Shown piece by piece: positions 1 to 10,500 of a stretch of 64,000 nucleotides of DNA. The notes below the pieces were generated by a model. The model did not search any database and was not told the DNA's origin. It saw only the letters and a program-made list of their open reading frames with translations. The translations under genes and the position numbers were made by a program. Position 1 is the first letter of the stretch, and each line of letters begins with the position of its first letter. Origin of the DNA: Protonemura montana (Eukaryota > Arthropoda > Insecta > Plecoptera > Nemouridae); the NCBI GenBank assembly GCA_947568835.1, contig OX387608.1, forward strand, positions 2,394,001 to 2,458,000, written 5' to 3'.

Positions 1-1003
1 TTTTATTTTATTTATTTATTTACATCTGTTAGAGTACATTATATCATAATGGGTAACGTTGTCGCAAATTAAAATTGAGTATCAGTCCATAAACTCGTCG
101 AGATTATAAAACACATTTGTAAGAAGGAAATCTTTCACAGCTCTCTTAAACTTGTTCCGAGAGTCGCAGGAAGTGATCGAAGGTGGGAGTCTATTAAAAA
201 CTTCCGTACCCCGGTTCAGGGGAAGTTGGTCCGAGGGCTTGAGACGGTGGGCATTTTGGTTCATTTTTTTAAAGCCTCTTGTATTATGCTCATGGATTGT
301 GCCTCGAGTTTCAAACAAGCTCTGGTTGTCCCAGACAAAAAGAGCCACTGCCAGGATGTATAGGCCACTTAATGTTAAAATTTTCAGCTGTCTAAACACC
401 TCTCTGCAGGATTGGCGATTGCTGATTCCGGCCATAGCCCGGACGATTTTCTTTTGTAGCTTAAAGACAGAGCCGCTCCGGGTTGAGCCGCCCCAGAAGA
501 CCACTGCGTACTGCAAAACAGCCTGAACTTGCGCAAAATAGACAGCTCGTACAGTCTTAGGGTAGCATGTATGACGTAGCGACCTGATGACATAGTATGC
601 CGACGCTAGCTTGCTTCGTAGCATGATCGCATGTTGATCCCATTTGAGATTGTGGTCAATTACTATCCCCAAGAAACTGGCGTGATTGACCATCTTTACA
701 GGCACATTCTGTAGTCTCTGGGTGCCTGCAGGGGAGAACATCACTAAAACTGTTTTCTCTAAGTTGAGGCTCAGCTTATTGGGTTTAAACCAATTATTCA
801 GCTCGTTCATGGCTCGGTTTAGTTTGCTTTCAAGTTCATGGGCATTCCCACCTTCAACCACTATCGTTGTGTCATCTGCAAACTGCACTATTGTCCCAAA
901 GGCTGATAGAGAGCTCGCAAGATCATTAACATAGATATTGAAAAATATTGTTACGTGTATATCAATCGTTGAGGTAAACATTGATGGAGATCTTTTGAGC
1001 ACG
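1..1003 (-). mobile_element. Non-LTR retrotransposon relic, 3' half of reverse transcriptase
   Basis: A minus-strand reading frame from about 1002 to 82 encodes the C-terminal half of a LINE-type reverse transcriptase. It includes the F-A-D-D catalytic box followed by TTIVVEGG, an N-x-x-KT motif (LNLEKTVLVMF) and the usual downstream region (LGIVIDHNLKWDQH, VFNRLPPSI). The T/A-rich stretch at 1-25 is the reverse complement of an A-rich 3' tail, so the element's 3' end lies at the left edge. The upstream part of ORF2 and any ORF1 are missing, so this is a 5'-truncated dead copy. It lies in the 3' intronic part of IFT140 or beyond. The clade (Jockey or CR1-like) cannot be decided here. Confidence 0.85.
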
Positions 1004-1624
1004 AAAAATCACAAAAGCAAGTTAATTTACGAGAAGTATCAAAATTAAATTTCATACGACAGTGGCTCCACTTAACGTGACGTTCCGGTACTCTGCATTT
1101 TTGTCGGTAAGGCAGTCATTTTGCGGCCATTTTTCACACAGAGACTGTAACATTGACGTTGTTTCTCTACCTAGAACCTACACTCAACGATTCTACCCTA
1201 CCTATATTTAAAGTGCTAGACCCGATTCACACATGCAAGCTTTGTATGCTTGGATTGTAAAATTAAATTAAAAAAAATAATAAAAATAATAAAGTTATTA
1301 TTATCCGGATTAATATCAATCTATATATACATTATCAAATATATTTTCGTTTTTGTATTGTATTAAAGTTACTGTTTCTTAATGAAGCCTAAATTGTCTA
1401 GTTTTTCCTACTGTAAAAAAAGGATCCCAGTGACAAAATTAAAATAAGTATAATTTACAATTAGACGACAATTAAAATAATGAAATTGATGAAATAATGA
1501 TGAATATGATGAATAATGAAATAATTTCAAATTAAATAATGAAATAAATAAATTGATAAATTGTTTTATAATGTTAACGAGTATTTAAGTAATTAATGTA
1601 TGTAATGAATTGTTTATCATTAAT

Positions 1625-2590
1625 TTAGCTGTTTGAATTGGACGAAAATAGCATGCAATTGAACCTGGACAAATGTGAAGTTGTTAGATTTGACAAGAAG
1701 AAGACAAAATGCAAAAGAGGATATGAACTTAAGGGAAAGGAGATAAAATGGAGCAAGGGATATAAATACCTAGGTGTATGATTGGACGAAAAATTGGATT
1801 GGAAAGGCCAAGTTGAAAGAGTGGCAACCAAAGGAATCCGGTGTTTGAACTTTGTGATGAGAATACTAAGGGGTACGCATAAATCGGTAAAGGCACAGGC
1901 ATACAAAACGCTGGTCAGGCCCATCTTGGAATATGGGGGTATGGTATGGGACCCATATCACATAGACCAGGTTAAAGCCGTCGAAAGGGTTCAGAGGATG
2001 GCGGCGAGGAGGGTCATGGGGAGGATGAAGAGGTGGCGCTGGGATGTAAACACCAGATCCCGTGTCAAGGAGAGCCCGAGCGCAATGATCCTGGAGCTGG
2101 GATGGGAAAACCTCAGCACTAGGAGGAGTAAAGCAAGGCTGTGTGGGCTGCACAAAGCCCTGAGCGCCCATCAAGGTTGGGCTGAGGTAGGGGCTGGCAT
2201 CGAGATAAGCCTCAGTCAGAGAAATGGCCAGGGGTTGAGGGAGAGAGGCTCCAGAACAGAAGTCGGCCGGAACTCCTTCCTGGCCAGAACCATTAGGGAG
2301 TGGAACCAGCTGGAATTCCCCATAAGGGAGAAAGCAAATCAATGTACAACAAAAAAGTTTAAGAGTAGGATAAATGCAGGCACCAACTGAAGTTCCTAGG
2401 AAAAAGTAAATGAATCTAGTAAATGAATCTAGTCTATCTATTACTGTAGATGTGGTATTATTCCTTGCCAATGTACACTATGTGCGCTTGTAAGATGTAA
2501 GATAAATTAAATTATGACAAGGTTAATATTATATTATAGAAATGTTATGTGCTAACCAATAAAAAAAATAAAAATAAAATAATGAAACTA
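1625..2590 (+). mobile_element. Non-LTR retrotransposon relic with internal stop
   Basis: Plus-strand frame from about 1630 to 2390 shows the thumb and C-terminal part of a LINE reverse transcriptase: MQLNLDKCEVVRF, YKYLGV, stop, LDEKLDWKGQVERV, then YKTLVRPILEYGGMVWDPY and a REWNQLEFP-type end. A TGA after the YLGV box breaks the frame at about 1780. An A-rich tail (2565-2585) follows. It is a different family from the relic at 1-1003, since spacing and wording of the shared motifs differ. It is a dead, 5'-truncated insertion. Confidence 0.85.
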
Positions 2591-2617
2591 CTGAAAGTAT
2601 GGTTAGGAGTGACTCAC

Positions 2618-5600
2618 CAGCCGCCAGCTCTCCATTGGCCGCCGCTAGGCAAGTGAAGGCATGTCCTGCGCTGGGATTGGTTGGCTCTAGAAGCTCGCTG
2701 TCGCCGGTGCTGAGATCCCAGAGACGCACCGATAACTCCCCCGTAGTCACGGCAACCACTCCTGGCGACGCCCACGCCAAGCTCGCTTCTCGGCCACGCC
2801 CCCCCAGCTGCAGCCAATCACAGACAAGCTCTTCTTAGACACATGCTTTTTGAGACATTTCAAGTGAATTTGATGAGAATGACAGATGTGCAAGAATCCA
2901 CAAGGCTGTAAAGCATGACAGGGTTCGAGTCCCTGTTTGGACATCAATTTTTGAGACGGTTATAGTGTTGATAATAACAAATTACCCCGCGCATTGCAAG
3001 CGTTTGCAATTTAAATAAGATTTCACATCAATTCTATAGAAAGACAATAATCCTTGTTTATTATTATGAACACTAAAACCTTCTCAAAAATGGATGCTCA
3101 AACGGGGACACGAACCCCGATCTCCGCCTGTCGCGGGTGTTGCTCTAACCAATTGAGCTACCTGGACACTGGCTTTTGGAGACGATTTTAGTGTATTTGA
3201 TGAGAATGACGTATCTCCAAGAAGTAGAACCATGAGGCTGTGAATACTCACAGTCACTCTGATTCTAGTGACGCTATATCACGTCACAACCTGTCAATCT
3301 CGAATAACTCCAATTTGACGTTGGATGCGTTGTTGTATTTAGATGAAATCGTATTTAAATTGCAAACGCTTGCAAGAACCATCTCAAAAATTGATGCCAA
3401 GTCCCTGTTTGTGCGATTCGATTTAAAGGCAACACTCCTTGTTTTAGTAATATATTTTGGGGTAACAAAACGTCACTGAATCGGTCCCAATTTATCGTAT
3501 CTTCCCGGCTTGTCAAGCTTGTGCCAAACCTTGACAGCAGTGACCGCAGTTAGCGCCCCGTCAGTGCCGACGGTGAAGTGCGTTAGCGCCAGCGCTTCTG
3601 AGAGTGTGACGAGCGTGTTGCCGCTCAACAGGGCGTGGCGCAATCCGTCGTCATGACTACAAGCCTCCACGCAAGCCCCGCCCACTCCAACGTGGAACGT
3701 GGAGTCTCGACAGCACGCGAAGATGCCGGGGCTCTCAGGGACCGTGCCTGGAACAGAACTGATCATGTGAATTATGGTCACCCACCCAATACCTGACTCA
3801 GAGCAGTGTTGCTTAACTTTCATCCCTCCAACCTCTCTCCCGAACAGATCTGGTCATGTGTATGATGGTCACCCATCCAATACCTGACCCAGCGCAATGT
3901 TGCTTAACTTTCATCCCTCCAACCTCTCTCCCGAACCAAACTGGTCAAGTGTATGATGGTCACCCATCCAATACCTGACTCAGCATAGTATTGCTTAACT
4001 TTCATCCCTCCAACCTCTCTCCCGAACCAAACTGGTCAAGTGTATGATGGTCACCCATCCAATACCTGACTCAGTGCAGTGTTGCTTAACTTTCATCCCT
4101 TCAACCTCTCTCCCGAACAGAACTGGTCATGTGTATGATGGTCACCCATCCAATACCTGACTCAGTGCAGTGTTGCTTAACTTTCATCCCTTCAACCTCT
4201 CTCCCGAACCAAACTGGTCATGTGTATAATGGTCATCCATCCAATACCTGACCCAGCGCAGTGTTGCTTAACTTGTTCCGAGGTCTCACCAGGCAAGGGT
4301 AGGCGTGCCGTTGTGCGAGGTCTCCAGTCTGAGAAGAGGTCCAGCGCTGCGTTGTCACCAGCAACTGCAGCCCGGGCAAGGCCGGTGACATCTGGTGCCA
4401 CCACGGCACGAACTAGAAGCGTACAGCACGGCTGTGCCAAGTCGACCACAAACGAGCACTGAAGTCCCTGCTGGACACCAAACATGGGGTCGATGCCACC
4501 ACCATTTTGTAGCGTTGTCGTATTTAAGGGGCATTACTCTTCAAAATTAATTTTTCCTATAGATTTGTTACTGTAGTATAAATTGAAATTGAACTTTTTT
4601 AAAGAATTTTCCAAAAATATGGATCTGCAATTAATTATCTAAGATTTCTAGCTTCTTGTGCGGTGCGATCTGCAAGCTGAGTACGATTCTCTTGTAGAGT
4701 ACCGTCTTTCCCTGTTGGTCAAAGTCGCCAAAAGCCTGTCCTCTCCCTACCCTATTCCCTATCCGCTCAGAGTGGCACTGCACGAAGATATGCGACATGC
4801 TAATTACATACCTGCGGTAATTCGCTTACCGTGGCTAAATGAATAAGCGTATCATAAAGCCAAATTATTTCAACACAGAGAAAGGATGGAGGACTTTGCT
4901 CAAATTTTTTGAATTTTATCTGATGAGAGGTTTGTCTAGGTGCTAGGGGTCGAAAAAGCACTACGGGTTATTCCTAATGAGAGTTTGTTTTCTAAGCACC
5001 CAAGCCGAAAAACGCGGACTTTGGCAATTTCTGCCTGGACAGCCGTGGACACACGAGTTTTTTTTTTTATAGTCTTTATGCCATTACTAAATCTTCCAAA
5101 TCTATGGTAAACATTAATTTTGAAAGGTAAATGCTCCTTTCAGGCGATCTTTGTCTGGTGACAAACCAATTTATGTTGTTTTAAATATTGAAAACCAGAA
5201 ATTGGCATAATTTTTTGATAGAAGATTTGAATGCCTACAGTTTGCAGCTCACAAAATGCCTCTCACTTGACGGGCATGAAGTTAGAAACTGAAGTTTGAA
5301 ACACAAGTTCTGCTCGAGTGTTTGAACAACAAGACCGAGAGGATCGCAGCAGATCATCAGACGATCTTAGACCCGGCACAGTCAGTGTTAATATTCTCAC
5401 GTTGCCCTTTCTAGAATCATTAATCAACATTCCAACCTAAAAATGTACCTTTGGTTTCACTTGTCACGTGAGCTTTGATTTTATGTTAAATAAATCCTGT
5501 CGATAGCGTGTTTCTATGTGTTTTTAATTACGAAATAGCTTTTTGCAAAAAACTATAGCTTTTTCTTAGCTTTATGTCATTTATGGGCAGGTTTTTACGT

Positions 5601-6422
5601 GGTGAAATGTAGACTAATGAGCTAGGACCGATTTTATGTCGGGCTTTGAGTGTTGTTGATAGAATTACTAGAATTTCTGGTAGATTACTCTTTCATTTAT
5701 AATTTGACTGGAAAAACCAACCTTATCTATATGCAATAACTATTCAAAGTGGTGATATTTACCTCCAAATTTCCTGTGTTTTATTAAGTACCTATGCATT
5801 TCCAAAGTGTTCTTGACCTTTTCATCAAACTAACATTCTGCATCTTTCAGGTGTCTGTCTCACACTATCTTTTAATTCTTCATTAGGCAGAACTCTTCAT
5901 AACGAGTTCTCTCAGAATTCCTTTCACTGCTAAATACAGCTAAACATAAATTTTCCAAATACAAAACCCAATTCTAGATTTCAGGAAAAGTGTACAAAAT
6001 ATAGCCAGTAAGTAAAAGCGAACCTGTGAGTCAAGCTTCCATGCGACGAGACACCCAGCAGCGTCAACAGTGATCAGCCGAGACGCTCCATCCCATTCAA
6101 CATTGTTAACAGCGGCTCTGTGCAGAGGGTCGGTATCGTCAAACTGTCCCGAACCTTTCCACAGACGCACTCGACCCGAATCCCAGCACGTGGCAAGCAG
6201 GTGCAGGATTGGGTGCCAACGTATGGCCGTGACTTGCGCTTCTGGGTCGCCGATATCGTTGACCGCATCGCCGGAATCTGCGTCGAAAACTGTCACATAA
6301 CCTCCACGCGCCTGGCTGTAGGAAGCAACTGCCACAGCAGGCTCACGAGCGTGAAACTCAGCAGACAGGTGAATTCCCAATGGATCAGGACTTGTCAGCT
6401 TCTGTTCCAAATAGAGCGACAT
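2618..6422 (-). CDS. IFT140: Intraflagellar transport protein IFT140, N-terminal part (3' exons outside window)
   Basis: Four exons read on the minus strand: 6024-6422 (ATG at 6422), 4290-4470, 3530-3747 and 2618-2807, with phases 0, 1, 0 and 1 agreeing at each junction, giving about 329 residues. IFT140 is a WD40/TPR subunit of the IFT-A complex, which drives retrograde transport in cilia and flagella. Exon 1 has WD40-type blades (VTAIRWHPILHLLATCW, AVNNVEWDGASRLITVD, CLVAWKLD). Exon 2 carries the family stretch DVTGLARAAVAGDNAALDLF. Across the exon 3/4 junction, VTAVK joins LGGRGREASL and leads to ELSVRLWDLSTGD, matching known IFT140 proteins in order. Exon 4 ends in an AG-GTGAGT donor at 2617, so the gene continues left. 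Intron 2 holds the 5S-derived repeats. The exact exon 3 donor was chosen by family comparison. Confidence 0.88.
2862..3030 (+). repeat. tRNA-hairpin repeat, fragment
   Basis: Contains the right side of the tRNA-hairpin family: box-B-like GGTTCGAGTCCC, the arm TTTTTGAGACGGTTATAGTGT, then an A+T stretch and the characteristic end GCAAGCGTTTGCAATTT. The left tRNA half is deleted. It lies in IFT140 intron 3, back to back with the copy at 3046-3385. Confidence 0.75.
3046..3385 (-). repeat. tRNA-hairpin repeat, near full length
   Basis: A complete copy on the minus strand. The tRNA-like core is 3096-3167, with acceptor, D and T arms all pairable. It is flanked by inverted arms (ACACTAAAACC... and ...GATTTTAGTGT), then the segment with the palindrome GTGACGCTATATCACGTCAC and the terminal palindrome TTGCAAACGCTTGCAA. 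Position 33 of the anticodon loop is not T, so this is not a working tRNA gene. Confidence 0.8.
3757..4289 (-). repeat. Tandem 91-bp repeat derived from 5S rRNA (about six units)
   Basis: On the minus strand each unit reads GTTAAGCAACACTGCGCTGG, then GTCAGGTATTGGATGGGTGA, then CC, followed by a non-5S filler ending in GGAGGGATGAAA. The conserved part matches the internal control region of animal 5S rRNA (box A around GTTAAGCAAC, box C around GGATGGGTGACC). Spacing of successive GTTAAGC motifs is 91 bp (for example 3811 to 3902). The array begins 10 bp from the IFT140 exon 3 acceptor and ends at the exon 2 donor, so it fills intron 2. Confidence 0.85.
4471..6023. other. IFT140 intron 1, nothing recognised
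   Basis: About 1.55 kb of A+T-rich sequence between IFT140 exons 1 and 2. I see no tandem repeat, no conserved reading frame and none of the window's repeat families. The short open frames in it show no family resemblance. Confidence 0.6.
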
Positions 6423-7552
6423 AGCTCAACTACAACTCAGCAACCATTTGACAAACTCTTGTTTACATGCAACAAATGTCAGTTGCCAAGGCAACCAATA
6501 GGTTATAGTTGTACCAACAACGAAAACTTTAAACTTGTTACTGACAACTTCTAAGTACACCTCTAAAGACATATGATAAATGAAGATAAAACTCGGTGAT
6601 AATTTTATTTTGTATTGATTATATTAAATCAGATAACCTTTATATCTCAGGCATAGTTTCACAATATTGTGTGTGCTGCTAATGCCTTGCGGTTGGTGTT
6701 TCTGCGCAGGACCCGAAAGAGCGCCAGTGTCCCATTATTCGTAAATGCAAATACTGCAGCAAGAATGTGATCGTACTTACCTCGATGACTGAAACAATTT
6801 TATTAATCAGGTAATTCATAATCTCAGCTTACAGGTAAAAATAACCTTTTAGCTGATCTCATCATACTTCAAATCCCCGAATCCTAGCACCAAAACTTAT
6901 AAAGTTGAAATAATCACATAGACACTTTGATATGGAAAGCTTTTTAATTTTAATCCAGGAATACAGGAGACAGGATTAATAGAAATAATTTTAGTCTACT
7001 TTTCGTAGACTACGTAGTTTTGCTGTTGCTTTTGCAGCATTATTTTCAGATACACGGTATTTACTATTTATTGAACAATGATCTGGTGTAGACCCGAATG
7101 TTTGTAGCTGGGGTTTACGCTGCTGTAGGCGAGGTCACGATCTGGAAAGTATTCAGGGCACACGCGACTTCTTGTAGAAAATGTATTTCCCTTTAAATTC
7201 CAAACAATACCTCCGGTCTTGTGGTGCTGAGCTCCGAGCTCCACGCAATTCCTGCATCTTCAGCACTTGGTAGTCCCTATTCGCATATATCCATAGCAAA
7301 ATTAAAACATTTCACCAGCGAAGCGCTAAATTAAAGCAAAACGTATTCACAGAAAAGCTCAAAGGCTCACATTCACTCAAGCTTTCAAAGAACTGAAAAT
7401 CAGGGACTCTCAAGATGGTGGCTTCGGGTTCGAAGCCTCTCAATGGCAACTGCTCTGCCTGTTCTTTGAGGAGCAGAGCACCGAGTGGCAGGAGAGAAAT
7501 CAAACATGTCAGGCATCGGTCAGTTTATTAAACACAATTAACGCGATCGCTT
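6423..7552. other. IFT140 - tektin-2 intergenic region
   Basis: This holds the IFT140 5' flank (right of 6422) and the tektin-2 3' flank. A minus-strand AATAAA polyadenylation signal for tektin-2 is at about 7524-7529, some 25 nt past its stop codon. No other gene or repeat family is recognised. Confidence 0.6.
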
Positions 7553-10500
7553 TTAGTCGACGCACTCTGCCTCCATCTTGGTCAGCTGGACAGAGATCGG
7601 CTTCAACGCCTTCGGATCTTTCTCCATCGTCAGCAGACGCTTGCGGGTGTCGATCACACGCAAGTCCGTCATCAGAGCGTGGAACTTGTTGTCCAGGTCC
7701 ACGTCAGTGCTGCGCATCGAGTCGTACAACTCCGTGTACATACCCCTGAAACACCTCATTGAAGTTAAGCAACACTGCGCTGGGTCAGGTATTGGATGGG
7801 TGACCATCATATACATGACCAGTTCTGTTTGGGAGAGAGGTTGAAGGGATGAAAGTTTAGCAACACTGCGCTGGGTCAGGTATTGGATGGGTGACCATCA
7901 TATACATGACCAGTTCTGTTCGGGAGAGAGGTTGGAGGGATGAAAGTTAGTACAGCAACTTCACTCGCCTTGCTTATCAACCTCTCGACAGCATGGATTT
8001 GTGGAGGAATCCTGTTGTTCTCGTTGGCGTCTGAGACACATCTGAAGCCTATAAACACGAGGTATGCTCACTTGGCCTTGTTGATTCGTTCGATGAGGTC
8101 TGCGCGAGTCTGGCGCAGAGTCCGCACCTCGTCCTTGAGACCCAACTGGCCGGGATCTTCGACGAGCTCTGGTCCGCTGCGTCCCATGCGGTTCTCAAGA
8201 CGAGTCGACGCCAGCTTCAATGCATTCGTCTTGCCACGGAGGGACTCCTCCAGCGTGGCAATCTCCATGGCGATCTGCGTCAACTCACTGCGCATCTAGA
8301 GCGGGACATGCAAATGGGAGATGGTGTGAATGACTGCAAATCTAGTTTTGGCAAAATTATGGATAATAATCTAATTAAATGTGTGCGTGTTGTTAAAAAA
8401 CCCTATTTTATGTTTTGAAAGCTTGCAAAGTAAGTTAAAATTATTGGTGATTTGCATAAATGTTGCAAATATCATAAATCGCTTGCAATCAACTGCGTGA
8501 TCTTGTCTAGGCTGGGGATGGAGAAAAATCGTCGTATTTTGACCATTTTCTCGCTTATCAAATATTAAATCGGCATGTTTTTGGTAACTACGTGACCGTA
8601 AAGACAACGCGCTCACGTTGACAAAACTTTAAACCTACTTTTGTATCAGAAAATGCCAAAAATGTACAAAAATAAATTTGCAACTGTGTTTTCTCGTAAT
8701 GTTTTGCATTTTCAACCATGAAGAAAGTGTCGTGTTGCATTTTACTTTAAATTTCGCAATTCCTGATTTAATTTCGAATACGAATCAACCATTATAGCTT
8801 TGCCAAAATTAGCGCAAATTGGCTAAAATTGTCGTAAACACTTTTTTGTGTCCAAGTTTTCCACCGACTGACCGACCAAGGAAACGCGCCAAGGAAACCG
8901 TGATTTTTATTTTATCTCAATTTTATTTTAACTTTGATCTCTGCATTTCCCTCGCTACGCCACGAATTCGACGGTGATATGAACAGAATGCATTGTTAGA
9001 AACTTTCCAATGTTTTTCCAACTTTCTTTTCTTTAATTTTTTAGTAATTTTCAAAATGTCACCGCTTGAACGCGTTCAAATTGCCGTCAAAATTTCACAG
9101 CGCAACGTAAACGCGAATTACAAACCGATCTAGCCCAAGAGCGCACGTTTTTAACCGAATTTCACGATTTTTAGAAAGATTTACGCCCGGCAATGAGGCA
9201 TCCCAGCCAGCCAGCCAGAGACAAACTAACTTAGGGATTTTATTAAAGGTTAACAGTGTGAATGACTGGCTGGATGGACCTACCCCCTTCCGCTGGTACT
9301 CGAGCTCGTTCTTGGCTCGCTGAATCTCGTAGACTTGCTTTCGAAGCGTGAAGTCCGTGAAGTCGTGCTGCCGCTTCAACGCGTTGAACGATCTGTCTCG
9401 CGCCGCGCACATCTCCTCGCGCAGCTCGATGGCTCGCGTGATGGCATCTTCTGAACGCTTCTTGTTGGCACGCGAAGTTTCCAACCACTCCTCATAGGGG
9501 CAGCAGCTGTTCGCAGGGAACACAATGTCAACTGATAGAAGGGAGGAGGGGAAACCCGGTGCCGGCACGTAGCCTACTCCTGTCGAAGACCAAGGGGACC
9601 ACCGGCTTAACGTCCCTTCCGAAGGACGGCACAATGCGAACAACAGGATTCCTCCACAAATCCATGCTGTCGAGAGGTTGATAAGCAAGGCGAGTGAAGT
9701 TGTTGAACTAACTTTCATCCCTCCAACATCTCTCCCGAACAGAACTGGTCATGTGTATGATGGTCACCCATCCAATACCTAAATCAGCGCAGTATTGCTT
9801 AACTTTCATCCCTCCAGCCTCTCTCCCGAACAGAACTGGCCATGTGTATTATGGTCACCTATCGAACACCTGACTCAGCGCAGTGTTGCTTAACTTTGGT
9901 GATCTCACGAGAACTGGTGTTTCTAACACGACAAACCATTCGGTTTGGAGGTATAAGAGGTATGAAAGGTATCAGAGGTATTGGAGGTATGGGGGGTATG
10001 GGAGGTATTGGAGGTATTGGAGGTATTGGATGTATTGGAGGTATGGGAGGTATTGGAGGCTCACTTATCGGGGGTGCGCAGTGGGTCTGGCTTGTAGCTC
10101 GTGCCAGCGCAGTTTCGATCAATGTCCAGGTTGTACATCTCAATCTCCCGAGCACCGTTCTTGTTGTTGATGTCAAGTTGAAGTTGGAACTCCTCGGCTC
10201 CGAGACGGTTCAACTGCACCCAAGACTCCTGGCACTTAGCGCTCACCAACGACTTCAACGCCTCCACCAGGTCGCGCTCCTGCCGGACAAACGACCACCA
10301 AATGCCACTTTTATTTACATATTTATGTATTACTACGGTACATTATATCTGTATGAGCTTAATTATAATGATAATGATATTATAGTATTTAATATATAAT
10401 CACAGATTATATAATGTAATATATTATAATACTATGTATGGGACGATAATTGTACCGCACGGTGTGCCAAGTTGTACCATTTTAATGACTTAATTAAGAC

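Noticed and set aside
3096-3167. Functional tRNA genes at this and a dozen similar sites
   Set aside because: The fold is tRNA-like, but the anticodon loop has G instead of T at position 33, and the copies are embedded in an interspersed repeat.
9842-10399. Gly/Ile/Met-rich (GIGGMGG) reading frame resembling a structural protein
   Set aside because: Produced by the 9-bp GGAGGTATT tandem repeat and antisense to a tektin-2 exon.
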